From NCBI RefSeq assembly GCF_014637085.1, contig NZ_BMEU01000015.1, forward strand, positions 49,120-113,119: a stretch of 64,000 bases of DNA. Reading direction: 5' to 3'. The notes under the pieces are model-generated. The model was not told the origin of the DNA. It made no database searches and worked only from the letters and a program-made list of their open reading frames with translations. The DNA is from Comamonas phosphati (GTDB lineage: Bacteria; Pseudomonadota; Gammaproteobacteria; Burkholderiales; Burkholderiaceae_C). Below, piece after piece: positions 48,156 to 56,632 of the stretch. Each line of letters opens with the position of its first letter. Position 1 is the first letter of the stretch. The position numbers were made by a program, and so were the translations under genes.

Positions 48156-49871
48156 TCAGGCAGTCTCGACCACGCGCAGATCGAGCAGCTCGATCATCTC
48201 GTCGCGGATCTTGAACTTCTGGATCTTGCCCGTCACCGTCATCGGGAAGGACTGCACGAAGCGGATGTAGCGCGGCACCTTGTAGTGGGCGATCTGGCCC
48301 TTGCAGAAGTCGCGCACCTCGTCCTCGCCGAGCTCCTGGCCGGGCTTGACGATGATCCAGGCGCACAGTTCCTCGCCGTAGCGCACATCGGGCACGCCGA
48401 CCATCTGCACATCCTGCACCTTGGGATGGCGGTAGAGGAACTCCTCGATCTCGCGCGGATAGATGTTCTCGCCGCCGCGGATCACCATGTCCTTGATGCG
48501 GCCCACGATGTTCACATAGCCCTGGTCATCCAGGGTGGCCAGGTCGCCCGTGTGCATCCAGCGATCGGTGTCGATGGCCTCGCGCGTCCTGGCCTCGTCG
48601 TCCCAGTAGCCATGCATGACCGAATAGCCGCGCGTGCACAGCTCGCCCGAAACGCCGGGCGCCACGGTCTCGCCCGTGGCCGGATCGACGATCTTCACCT
48701 CCAGGTGCGGCTGCACCCGGCCCACGGTGGAGACGCGCCGCTCCAAAGGCGTGTCGGCCTCGCTCTGGCAGCTCACGGGGCTGGTCTCGGTCATGCCGTA
48801 GGCAATGGTGATCTCGGACAGGTGCATGTCGCGCATCACGCGCTTCATCACCTCGATGGGGCACGGCGAGCCGGCCATGATGCCGGTGCGCAGCGTGGAC
48901 AGATCGAACTCGGCAAAGCGCGGATGGTCCAGCTCGGCGATGAACATGGTGGGCACGCCATGCAGGCCCGTGCACTTCTCGGCCTGCACGGTCTCCAGCA
49001 CCGTGACCGGATCGAAGCCGTCATTCGGATAGACGATGGCCGAGCCATGCGTGAAACAGGCCAGATTGCCCAGCACCATGCCGAAACAGTGGTAAAGCGG
49101 CACGGGAATGCACAGCCGGTCCTCGGGCGTGAGGCGCATGCATTCACCGATGAAGAAGCCGTTGTTGAGGATGTTGCGGTGGGTCAGCGTCGCGCCCTTG
49201 GGAAAGCCCGTGGTGCCGCTGGTGAACTGGATGTTGATGGGGTCGGTGTTCCGTAGCGTGGCGGCAATGGCGTCGATGCGCGCATCCGCACTGCTACCCT
49301 GCGTCATCAGTTGCGAAAAGCGGAGCATTCCCGATTGCTCCTCGCCCTGGCCCTGAACATCGATCCACACCACGTTGCGCAGCGCCGGCAGGCGCCGGGC
49401 CTGCAGCTGGCCCGGTGCGCAGCCGGCCAGCTCGGGCGCCAGCTCGCGCAGCATGCCCAGGTAGTCGCTGGTCTTGAACCGGGGCATGGTCACCAGCGCC
49501 TTGCAGCCCACCTTGTTGAGCGCGTATTCAACCTCGGAAGTGCGGTAGGCCGGATTGATGTTGACCAGGATCAGGCCCACCTGGGCCGTGGCCAGCTGCA
49601 TCAGCACCCATTCGGCGTTGTTGTGCGACCAGATGCCGACACGGTCACCTTTTTCCAGCCCCAGGCCCAGCAACGCGCTGGCCAGCTGGCGGGTGGCGTC
49701 ATGCAGCTGCGCATAGGTGTAGCGCAGGCCCTGGTGGCGGCTGACCAGGGCATCGCGCTGCGGCTGGCGCGCAGCCATGTCGGCAAAAAAGTCGCCTATG
49801 GTCTGCTCTATCAGCGGCACATCGGTGCGGCCCCGGGAGTAGCTGGAGGTGAGCAAATCTGTCTGCGGCAT
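48156..49871 (-). CDS. Acyl-CoA synthetase (AMP-forming)
   Basis: A 571-aa ANL-family ligase that activates a carboxylic acid with ATP and CoA. The P-loop is [21 protein letters not shown]5 is [14 protein letters not shown]7 is [17 protein letters not shown]8 is [20 protein letters not shown] and the catalytic Lys is in [11 protein letters not shown]. The context suggests branched or medium-chain acids such as isovalerate or methylcrotonate. ATG 49871 has AGGAG ten bases upstream; an in-frame start at 49910 lacks one. It is divergent from the AraC-type regulator, 132 bp away. Confidence 0.92.
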   Translation of the reverse strand: MPQTDLLTSSYSRGRTDVPLIEQTIGDFFADMAARQPQRDALVSRHQGLRYTYAQLHDATRQLASALLGLGLEKGDRVGIWSHNNAEWVLMQLATAQVGLILVNINPAYRTSEVEYALNKVGCKALVTMPRFKTSDYLGMLRELAPELAGCAPGQLQARRLPALRNVVWIDVQGQGEEQSGMLRFSQLMTQGSSADARIDAIAATLRNTDPINIQFTSGTTGFPKGATLTHRNILNNGFFIGECMRLTPEDRLCIPVPLYHCFGMVLGNLACFTHGSAIVYPNDGFDPVTVLETVQAEKCTGLHGVPTMFIAELDHPRFAEFDLSTLRTGIMAGSPCPIEVMKRVMRDMHLSEITIAYGMTETSPVSCQSEADTPLERRVSTVGRVQPHLEVKIVDPATGETVAPGVSGELCTRGYSVMHGYWDDEARTREAIDTDRWMHTGDLATLDDQGYVNIVGRIKDMVIRGGENIYPREIEEFLYRHPKVQDVQMVGVPDVRYGEELCAWIIVKPGQELGEDEVRDFCKGQIAHYKVPRYIRFVQSFPMTVTGKIQKFKIRDEMIELLDLRVVETA

Positions 49872-50003
49872 GGCCTGTCTCCTGAGTCTTTGGGCACTAC
49901 CTGCATCCACCCGGCAGCGGCAATGCCCGCATTATTTTGTCGAGGGTCAGCATAAGGGCTAGCCCTGTCCAGATGGCGTCACATAGGTTGCAATAATTGC
50001 CAC

Positions 50004-51089
50004 ATGCCCACACCATCCCTGGTCAAAACGCCACTGCCCCATGTTGCCAGCACCATGGGCTCCTCCCATCCTGCATTGACGCCCATGGCTTTTGTGCAGG
50101 CGGTTGTCCAGGCCTATGCGCGGCGCGGCCTGAGTGCCGAGGCAGCACTGCAGAAGGCACAAATTCCGCCAAACCTGATCGATGATGCCGCACAGCGCAT
50201 CACGGCGCTGCAGATGGAGGCGCTGTCGGATGCCGCCATGCGCGAGCTCAACGACGAATCCCTGGGCTGGTTCGAGCGGCGCCTGCCCTGGGGCAGCTAC
50301 GGCATGCTGGCCCGCGCCAGCATCAGCTCGCCGCGCCTGGGCCTGGCGCTGGAGCGCTGGTGCCGCCACCACGGACTGCTCACGGACAGCATCCACCTGA
50401 CGCTGAGCACGCAGGACGGCGTGGCCACGCTGGCCTTGCAGGAGAGCCGTCCGGTCCCGGACGGCATGCGCGAGTTCTGCCTGGTCTCGGTGCTGCGCAA
50501 CGCCCACGGCTTTGCCAGTTGGCTCATCAACGAGCCCATTGCCATCCGCCAGGCCTGCTTTCCCTATGCCCGGCCCGCGCATGCCGATGTGTACGAGGTG
50601 CTGTTTCCGCCCGGAAAGATCTGCTTCGAGGCCGACACGGCCTGCCTGCAATTCGATGCCCGGCTGCTGCAAGCGCCGCTGGCCCGCGACGAGGCCGCGC
50701 TGCAGCGCATGCTGCAGCGGGCCCTGCCGCTGCAGGTGCGGCCCTACCGGCGCGAGCGCACGCTGGTGCAGCGCGTGCGCCAGCTGCTGGCATCCGGCAC
50801 CGAAGGCCAGCAGACGGCCGAGACGCTGTCGCGCCAGTTGCACCTGTCGCAGCGCAGCCTGCACCGCCAGCTCAAGGAGGAAGGCGCCTCGCTGCAGGCG
50901 CTCAAGGACGAGATCCGCCGCGAGCGCGCGATTGCGCTGCTGCTGCGCACCAGCCGGCCCATCAAGCGCATCGCCCAGGCCTGCGGCTTTCTCAACGACA
51001 AGAGCTTCATCCGCGCCTTCCGGCTCTGGACCGGGCTCTCGCCCTCGGAATTCCGCAATTCGGCGCGCCAGCCGGCCCAGCAGCCTTGA
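50004..51089 (+). CDS. AraC-family transcriptional regulator
   Basis: A 361-aa protein with an N-terminal ligand domain of the Arabinose_bd/OruR type (residues about 30-215, FERRLPWGSYGMLARASISS) and a C-terminal double HTH (TAETLSRQLHLSQRSLHRQL and IKRIAQACGFLNDKSFIRAF, ending RLWTGLSPSEFR). It is divergent from the acyl-CoA synthetase gene, which it probably controls. The start is ATG 50004; a later ATG at 50055 is possible. The ligand is unknown, perhaps an acyl-CoA or fatty acid. Confidence 0.88.
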   Translation: MPTPSLVKTPLPHVASTMGSSHPALTPMAFVQAVVQAYARRGLSAEAALQKAQIPPNLIDDAAQRITALQMEALSDAAMRELNDESLGWFERRLPWGSYGMLARASISSPRLGLALERWCRHHGLLTDSIHLTLSTQDGVATLALQESRPVPDGMREFCLVSVLRNAHGFASWLINEPIAIRQACFPYARPAHADVYEVLFPPGKICFEADTACLQFDARLLQAPLARDEAALQRMLQRALPLQVRPYRRERTLVQRVRQLLASGTEGQQTAETLSRQLHLSQRSLHRQLKEEGASLQALKDEIRRERAIALLLRTSRPIKRIAQACGFLNDKSFIRAFRLWTGLSPSEFRNSARQPAQQP

Positions 51090-51100
51090 TCCACATCCAT

Positions 51101-51802
51101 ATGTCCCAAACCACCTCCTGGCAAGCCCTTGCCCCCGATCTATGGAGCCTGAACTACGGGTTCCGCAACACAGGCCTTCAGGTCAGCACGCGCATGACCG
51201 TGGCCCGGCTGCGCGACGGCAGCCTGTTCGCCCATTCGGCCGTGCCGCTCACGCCCGCGCAAAAGCAGTTTCTCGACGGCCTGGGGCCGCTGCGGTGCAT
51301 CGTGGCACCCAGCACCATGCACCATCTGTTTGTTGCGGACCTGGCCGCGCTCTACCCCGAGGCCCGGCTCTACGGACCGGCCGGCCTGCGGCGCAAACGG
51401 CCCGATCTCCAGAACCTGCAAGTGCTGGAGCCCGGTGATGCCGCCCTGCCCTGGGGCTGCGAGCTCAGCCATCTGCGCTTCGAGGGCCTTGGGCTGCTGC
51501 AGGAGAGCCTGTGGTTCCACCATGCCTCGGGCACGCTGATCGCCACCGACATCCTGCAATGCTGGCAGGGCCCTTTGAGCCTGGGCGTGCGCCTGTACCT
51601 GGGGCTGACCGGCGGCCATCAGCGCCTGACGGTGCCGCGCACCGTGCGCCTGCTGGTCAAGGACAAGCCAGCCGTCACGCGCTGCGCGCAGGCCGTGCTG
51701 CAATGGCCCATAGAGCGCGTCGTGCTGCTGCACAACAGCGTGCTCGAGGACAAGGCCTTGGAGCGCGTGGCCGAGGCCTTTTCGATCTGGACTGCTGCCT
51801 GA
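51101..51802 (+). CDS. DUF4336 domain protein
   Basis: A 233-aa protein. It starts SWQALAPDLWSLNYGFRNTG and has the metallo-beta-lactamase-like pattern STMHHLFVADLAALYPEARL, as in DUF4336 proteins of unknown role. LIATDILQCW is the later Asp-bearing strand. It begins 11 bp after the AraC gene on the same strand, so they may be co-transcribed. Confidence 0.75.
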   Translation: MSQTTSWQALAPDLWSLNYGFRNTGLQVSTRMTVARLRDGSLFAHSAVPLTPAQKQFLDGLGPLRCIVAPSTMHHLFVADLAALYPEARLYGPAGLRRKRPDLQNLQVLEPGDAALPWGCELSHLRFEGLGLLQESLWFHHASGTLIATDILQCWQGPLSLGVRLYLGLTGGHQRLTVPRTVRLLVKDKPAVTRCAQAVLQWPIERVVLLHNSVLEDKALERVAEAFSIWTAA

Positions 51803-51808
51803 TTGCAG

Positions 51809-52495
51809 TTAGGTGGCAGTGCGCTGTACCACCTCGAACATGGCGGGCAGCTCCCCCATGTGGCCAAACACGCAGCTGGCACCGGCCTCCAGCAACTGCT
51901 CCGCAGAGGCGTGGCCCTGGTCCGCCGGGAAATAGCCCCAGACCGTGGCGCCGGCCGCCACTCCGGCCTGCACGCCGGTCACCGTGTCCTCGACCACCAG
52001 GCAACGCCCGGGCGCCACGCCCAAGACCTCGGCCGCGGCCAGATAAACGTCCGGGAACGGCTTGCTGCGCGGCAGCTCGTGCCCGCTGAAGACATGGTTC
52101 TCGAAATACGGAGCCATGCCGACCTGGGCCAGTTGCATCTCCACCTTGGCCCGGTCCGCCCCCGAGGCGCAGGCGATGCGGCCATTGCACAGCGCATGGA
52201 TCTGCCTGACAGCTTCCACCGCGCCGTCTATGGCCACCAGCTCGGCGCGCAGGGCCGCATTGCGGCGCTCGTAGAACTCGGCCATCCAGGCATCGGTCAA
52301 AGGCTTGCCGGTATGGGCTTCGATGACGGCAGCCTGGCTGCGCACGGTCTTGCCAATGAAGTCGCGCGTGCAATCGCTCTGGCTGATGGCCCAGCCGGCT
52401 TCGTTGAGCATGGTGCACAGCACGCGGTTGGTGATGGATTCGCTGTCTACCAGCACGCCATCACAGTCGAAAAGCACAGCGTCAAAAGCGGTCAT
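51809..52495 (-). CDS. HAD-family phosphatase (beta-phosphoglucomutase/Gph-like)
   Basis: A 228-aa protein with subfamily IA motifs: I FDAVLFDCDGVLVDSE, II CASGADRAKVEMQL, III Lys in LPRSKPFPDVYL, and IV CLVVEDTVTGVQAG. It is a cytosolic phosphatase or mutase acting on small sugar phosphates. ATG 52495 is used; an in-frame ATG at 52510 adds five residues, and neither has a clear ribosome site. It converges on the DUF4336 gene with 6 bp between stops. Confidence 0.85.
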   Translation of the reverse strand: MTAFDAVLFDCDGVLVDSESITNRVLCTMLNEAGWAISQSDCTRDFIGKTVRSQAAVIEAHTGKPLTDAWMAEFYERRNAALRAELVAIDGAVEAVRQIHALCNGRIACASGADRAKVEMQLAQVGMAPYFENHVFSGHELPRSKPFPDVYLAAAEVLGVAPGRCLVVEDTVTGVQAGVAAGATVWGYFPADQGHASAEQLLEAGASCVFGHMGELPAMFEVVQRTAT

Positions 52496-52615
52496 CGAAA
52501 ACACCGGCATGCATGCCGCCAGTGGCAGGAAAAGAGGAGCCGCCGATTATCCGCGTGTCGCCAAACCGCAGTCCGCTTCCTGGACACTCGGACCATACCG
52601 GCCAGCTACGGCGTT

Positions 52616-53029
52616 TCAAAACTGCTCGCCGTCCACGTAGTACCAGCGTCCGTTCTCGCGCACGAACCGGCTGCGCTCATGCAGGCGCACAGCCCGGCCG
52701 GCCAGCCGGTAGCGGGCAACGAATTCGACAGTCGCGGTGTCTTCGCCTGCGGGCTGGAAGGCCCTGACCTCCAGGCCCAGCCATTTGGTGGCCGGTTCGA
52801 AATCCGGCGTCTGCGGGCGCTGGCTGCCGTGCCAGGTGGCCAGCAGATAGGCCGCGTTCTCGCGCGTGAAAGCCGTATAGCGGGAACGCATCAGCGCCTC
52901 GGCGTCGGGTGCCGGCTGCGCCTCCCAGTGGTCGATGTAGCGGCCGCAGCAGCGCTCGTAGGTCTGCGGCTTGCGCCGGGCGTCCAGCCGCCCGCAGGGG
53001 CAGGCCGCCGTGGTATCGGTACGATTCAT
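52616..53029 (-). CDS. YchJ-like SEC-C/UPF0225 protein
   Basis: A 137-aa protein with an N-terminal Cys cluster (CPCGRLDARRKPQTYERCCG) and the YchJ block APDAEALMRSRYTAFTRENA, with LATWHGSQRP and FVARYRLAGRAVRLHERSRF downstream. It is a small NTF2-like fold with a metal-binding motif; function unknown. The start is ATG 53029 without a strong ribosome site. Confidence 0.87.
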   Translation of the reverse strand: MNRTDTTAACPCGRLDARRKPQTYERCCGRYIDHWEAQPAPDAEALMRSRYTAFTRENAAYLLATWHGSQRPQTPDFEPATKWLGLEVRAFQPAGEDTATVEFVARYRLAGRAVRLHERSRFVRENGRWYYVDGEQF

Positions 53030-53148
53030 GTGGCAGGTCTCATTGGCAGCAATGGTTGTTGCTCCAATATTAATAGCACATTGCTGCGGCTTGCCATCTG
53101 GTCGACGGCAAGCCCAGGTACTGATTCTCGATGGCGTCTGAGCCGGGT

Positions 53149-53940
53149 CTAGTGCAGCCCCGCCAGAAAGCCCTCGATGGCGGCATTCACGGGCCCGGGG
53201 TGCGTGAGGTTGGACGCATGGCCGGCACCGGGCACATCCACCCAGCGCGCGTTGGGCAGTGCCTTGAACATGGCGCGCGCACGCTCGGGAACGATGGCCG
53301 CATCCTTGTCGCCATGGATCACCAGGGCCGGCACCCTGATTTCCGCCAGGCGCGGGCTGATGTCGTCGCGCAGCGCCAGCGTGGCAAAGCTCTGGCCCAG
53401 GTTGATCGGGCTGGCCTGCTTCCACTTGGCCCTCCACTGGTCAGCGCCGGGCCAGCCGCGGCCCAGGATGACCTGCTCCACGGTGCTCGCCATATCGTCC
53501 GAGAGGCCGTGCTCCATCCAGGCCCGGAGCAGGGCCTCGTGGTGCGGCAGCTGCTCGGGGTCTTCCAGCATGGCCTGGGTGTCGATCAGCACCAGGGCGC
53601 CCACCACCTCGGGGTGGATCAAGGCGCAGCGCAGCGACAGATAGCCGCCTTGCGACATGCCGACCAGCACGGCTTTTTTCACGCCCAGGTATTTGAGCAG
53701 GGCCGCCAGATCGTCGGCCGAGTCGTAGTACGAGAACGGTGCGCAGTGCTCGGGGTCTGCTGTCTTGCCGTGGCCGCGCTGGTCCCAGGCAATGCAGCGG
53801 AAACGATCCTGCAAGGCCTGAACCTGTGGCTCGAACATGGTCTGGTCCATGAGCAAACCGTGCGAGAACACCAGAACGGGGCCGCGCCCGCCGGTGTCTT
53901 CGTAGTAGAGGTTCTGGCCATTGACCGGGGCAAAAGGCAT
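53149..53940 (-). CDS. Alpha/beta-fold hydrolase
   Basis: A 263-aa protein. The oxyanion stretch is VLVFSHGLLMDQTMFEPQV, DQRGHGKT is the family loop, the nucleophile elbow is LVGMSQGGYLSLR (Ser), the acid is in IHGDKDAAIVPERA and the His is in PGAGHASNLTHP. It resembles 3-oxoadipate enol-lactonase and carboxylesterase groups; no substrate can be assigned. GGAGGAG lies just upstream of ATG 53940. Confidence 0.88.
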   Translation of the reverse strand: MPFAPVNGQNLYYEDTGGRGPVLVFSHGLLMDQTMFEPQVQALQDRFRCIAWDQRGHGKTADPEHCAPFSYYDSADDLAALLKYLGVKKAVLVGMSQGGYLSLRCALIHPEVVGALVLIDTQAMLEDPEQLPHHEALLRAWMEHGLSDDMASTVEQVILGRGWPGADQWRAKWKQASPINLGQSFATLALRDDISPRLAEIRVPALVIHGDKDAAIVPERARAMFKALPNARWVDVPGAGHASNLTHPGPVNAAIEGFLAGLH

Positions 53941-54182
53941 AAAGGGGCTCCTCCGCAAAGTGATGGCAGAACCTGCGCAGACTGCGCAAGTTCCTGGTTG
54001 CAACCTGCCGGGACCGCCGCCCCGTCCATCACATCGTAGGCAGCGCTGATGACAGCGGCAACCGGCATGCCCCCTAGGACGCCACAGTCAGCGCGCCCCT
54101 TGGCTTGACAGCCCTTGGTTTTGCCAGCATGGCCATTCCGAAGCCCTTGGCGCCACGCTCGGAGATGGCCTGCGCCGCCTGG
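53941..54182. other. Intergenic region
   Basis: No gene seen. With repeat A7 the gap to the next gene is 322 bp. It would hold the promoter of the alpha/beta hydrolase (minus). Confidence 0.4.
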
Positions 54183-54261
54183 CCAGAGACATCAAGCAAG
54201 GGCCGCCCCGCGGCGAGGATGTCGTCCCCTTTTGGGGAAAGCCGCGCGGCGGCTCGGGGGG
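54183..54261 (+). repeat. Repeat family A, copy 7
   Basis: CAGAGACATCAAGCAAGGG then CCGCCCCGCGGCG, GTCCCCTTTTGGGGAAAGC and CGCGCGGCGGCTCGGGGGG. It ends immediately beside the stop of the acyl-CoA dehydrogenase (54263, minus). It is more diverged than other copies, but both stems are intact. Confidence 0.8.
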
Positions 54262-54262
54262 A

Positions 54263-55390
54263 TCACAACGCCCTTTGAATGATGATTTTCTGCACGTCGC
54301 TGGTGCCTTCGTAGATCTGGCACACGCGCACGTCGCGGTAGAGGCGCTCCACGGGGAAATCCTGAACCACGCCGTAGCCGCCCAGGGTCTGGATGGCCAT
54401 GCTGCAGACGCGCTCGGCCATCTCGCTGGCGAACAGCTTGGCCATGGCCGCCTCCTTGAGACAGGGCAGGCCCGCGTCGCGCAGGCTGGCCGCATGCCAG
54501 ATCAGCTGGCGCGCCGCCTCAAGTTGCGTAGCACACTCCGCAAGCCTGAAGCCGACGGCCTGGTGATTGAAAATGGGCTGACCGAAGCTCTCGCGCTCCT
54601 TGCTGTACTGCAGCGCGTACTCGAAGGCCGCGCGCGCCATGCCCACGCTTTGCGCGGCGATGCCGATGCGCCCCCCTTCCAGCGCCGACAGCGCGATCTT
54701 GTAGCCCTCGCCCTCGGCCCCGATCCGGTTGGCGGCCGGGATGCGGCAGTTGTCGAAATTGATCTGCGCCGTGTCGCTGCTGTGCTGGCCGAGCTTGTCC
54801 TCCAGCCGCGCCACGATGTAGCCGGGGGCGGAAGTCGGCACGAGAAAGGCGCTCATGCCCTTCTTGCCCGCGGCCTTGTCGGTGACGGCGATGACGATGG
54901 CCACATCGCCGTTCTTGCCGCTGGTGATGAACTGCTTGACGCCGTTGATCACGTAGTCGTCGCCATCACGCATGGCCGTGGTGCGCAGCGCACTGGCGTC
55001 CGAACCCACATGGGGCTCTGTCAGGCAAAAGGCGCCCAGCATCTCGCCGCGCGCCAGCGGCGCCAGCCATTGCTGCTGTTGCTGCGGATTGCCGTAGCGC
55101 ATCAGAATGGCGTTGACCGGGCAGTTGGTCACGCTGATCACGGTGCTGGTGCCACCGTCGCCGGCAGCGATTTCCTCCAGCACCAGGGCCAGGCTCTGGT
55201 AGTCGAGCCCGGCGCCACCCAGCTCCTCCGGCACGCAGATGCCGTAGCAGCCCAGGGCCGCCAGCCCCTGGTGCACATTCTTGGGAAAGTGATGTTCCCT
55301 GTCCCAGCGCGCAGCATGGGGAGTGATCTCGGTGCTCACGAAATCGCGCACCGCGTCGCGGATCATTTGCTGGTCCTGCGTCAAAAGCAT
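54263..55390 (-). CDS. Acyl-CoA dehydrogenase (short/branched-chain type)
   Basis: A 375-aa FAD enzyme with the standard layout: N-terminal helices (LLTQDQQMIRDAVRDFVSTE), flavin site LGAFCLTEPHVGSDASALRT, KQFITSGKNGDVAIVIAV, and the C-terminal catalytic Glu in VCQIYEGTSDVQKIIIQRAL. The Glu position is that of butyryl/medium-chain dehydrogenases, not of IVD. It oxidises acyl-CoA to enoyl-CoA, feeding ETF. It starts with GGAGG upstream of ATG 55390, 13 bp after the thiolase gene, so they form one operon. Confidence 0.92.
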   Translation of the reverse strand: MLLTQDQQMIRDAVRDFVSTEITPHAARWDREHHFPKNVHQGLAALGCYGICVPEELGGAGLDYQSLALVLEEIAAGDGGTSTVISVTNCPVNAILMRYGNPQQQQQWLAPLARGEMLGAFCLTEPHVGSDASALRTTAMRDGDDYVINGVKQFITSGKNGDVAIVIAVTDKAAGKKGMSAFLVPTSAPGYIVARLEDKLGQHSSDTAQINFDNCRIPAANRIGAEGEGYKIALSALEGGRIGIAAQSVGMARAAFEYALQYSKERESFGQPIFNHQAVGFRLAECATQLEAARQLIWHAASLRDAGLPCLKEAAMAKLFASEMAERVCSMAIQTLGGYGVVQDFPVERLYRDVRVCQIYEGTSDVQKIIIQRAL

Positions 55391-55403
55391 GTCCGCCTCC
55401 TTA

Positions 55404-56585
55404 TCAGACCAGCTCCACCGCCATGGCCGTGCCTTCGCCGCCGCCGATGCACAGCGTGGCCAGGCCCCTCTTCTTGCCGCGGGCCTGCAGTGCATGGATC
55501 AGCGTGACCAGGATGCGCGCGCCGCTGGCGCCGATGGGGTGGCCCATGGCACAGGCGCCGCCGTTGACGTTGACCTTGTCGTGCGACACGTTCAGTTCCT
55601 TCATCAGCGCCATGGGCACCACGGCAAAGGCTTCGTTGACCTCCCACAGGTCCACGTCTTCCACCTTCCAGCCGGCCTTCTTGAGCGCCTTTTCGGTGGC
55701 ACCCACGGGAGCGGTGGTGAACCACTCGGGTTCCTGGGCATGGGTGGCATGGGCCACGATGCGCGCCAGCGGCTTGCAGCCCAGCGCTTTGGCCGTGGAT
55801 TCGCGCATCAGCACCATGGCGGCGGCGCCGTCGTTGATGCTGGAGCTGGAGGCCGCGGTGATGGTGCCGTCCTTCTTGAACGCGGGCCGCAGGCTGGCGA
55901 TCTTGTCGAGCCTGGCCTTGAGCGGACCTTCGTCATCGGCCACGGTCACGTCGCCCTTGCGCGTGGACAGGGTGACGGGCGTGATCTCGGCCTTGAAGGC
56001 TCCCGACCTGGTGGCTTCCTGCGCGCGCTGCACGCTGGCGATGGCAAAGGCATCCTGCGCTTCGCGCGTGAAGGCGTACTTGGCGGCGCAGTCCTCGCCG
56101 AAGGTGCCCATGGAACGGCCGGGCTCGTAGGCATCCTCCAGGCCGTCGAGCATCATGTGGTCGAAGATCCTGTCGTGGCCCATGCGGTAGCCGCCGCGGC
56201 CCTTCTTGAGCAGATAAGGGGCATTGGTCATGCTTTCCATGCCGCCGGCCACCATGACGTCGCGGCTGCCTGCCACCAGCTGGTCGTGGGCCAGGATGGC
56301 GGCCTCCATGCCGGCTCCGCACATCTTGGACAGGGTCACGGCACCCGTGCTGCGCGGCAGGCCGCCCTTGAAGCCGGCCTGGCGCGCAGGCGCCTGGCCC
56401 TGGCCGGCCATCAGGCAGTTGCCGAACAGCACCTCATCCACCTTCTCGGGGGCGATGCCGGCGCGCTCCACGGCTGCCTTGATGGCTGCGCCGCCCAGGT
56501 CATGGGCGGCCAGATCCGAAAAATCGCCCTGGAATGCCCCCATGGGCGTGCGGGCGGCACTGACGATGACGACGGGATCTTGCAT
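55404..56585 (-). CDS. Acetyl-CoA C-acyltransferase (thiolase)
   Basis: A 393-aa thiolase. The nucleophile Cys is in TLSKMCGAGMEAAILA, GGMESMTNAPY follows, the catalytic His is in GGACAMGHPIGASGARILVT and the second Cys is in LATLCIGGGEGTAMAVEL. It cleaves acetoacetyl-CoA or 3-ketoacyl-CoA, completing leucine and fatty acid breakdown to acetyl-CoA. It is upstream of, and coupled by 13 bp to, the acyl-CoA dehydrogenase. Confidence 0.92.
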   Translation of the reverse strand: MQDPVVIVSAARTPMGAFQGDFSDLAAHDLGGAAIKAAVERAGIAPEKVDEVLFGNCLMAGQGQAPARQAGFKGGLPRSTGAVTLSKMCGAGMEAAILAHDQLVAGSRDVMVAGGMESMTNAPYLLKKGRGGYRMGHDRIFDHMMLDGLEDAYEPGRSMGTFGEDCAAKYAFTREAQDAFAIASVQRAQEATRSGAFKAEITPVTLSTRKGDVTVADDEGPLKARLDKIASLRPAFKKDGTITAASSSSINDGAAAMVLMRESTAKALGCKPLARIVAHATHAQEPEWFTTAPVGATEKALKKAGWKVEDVDLWEVNEAFAVVPMALMKELNVSHDKVNVNGGACAMGHPIGASGARILVTLIHALQARGKKRGLATLCIGGGEGTAMAVELV

Positions 56586-56632
56586 GGTGGGTCTCCTTGG
56601 ATAGTTCTTGAAAAAGAAAGCGGGAAAGTGGC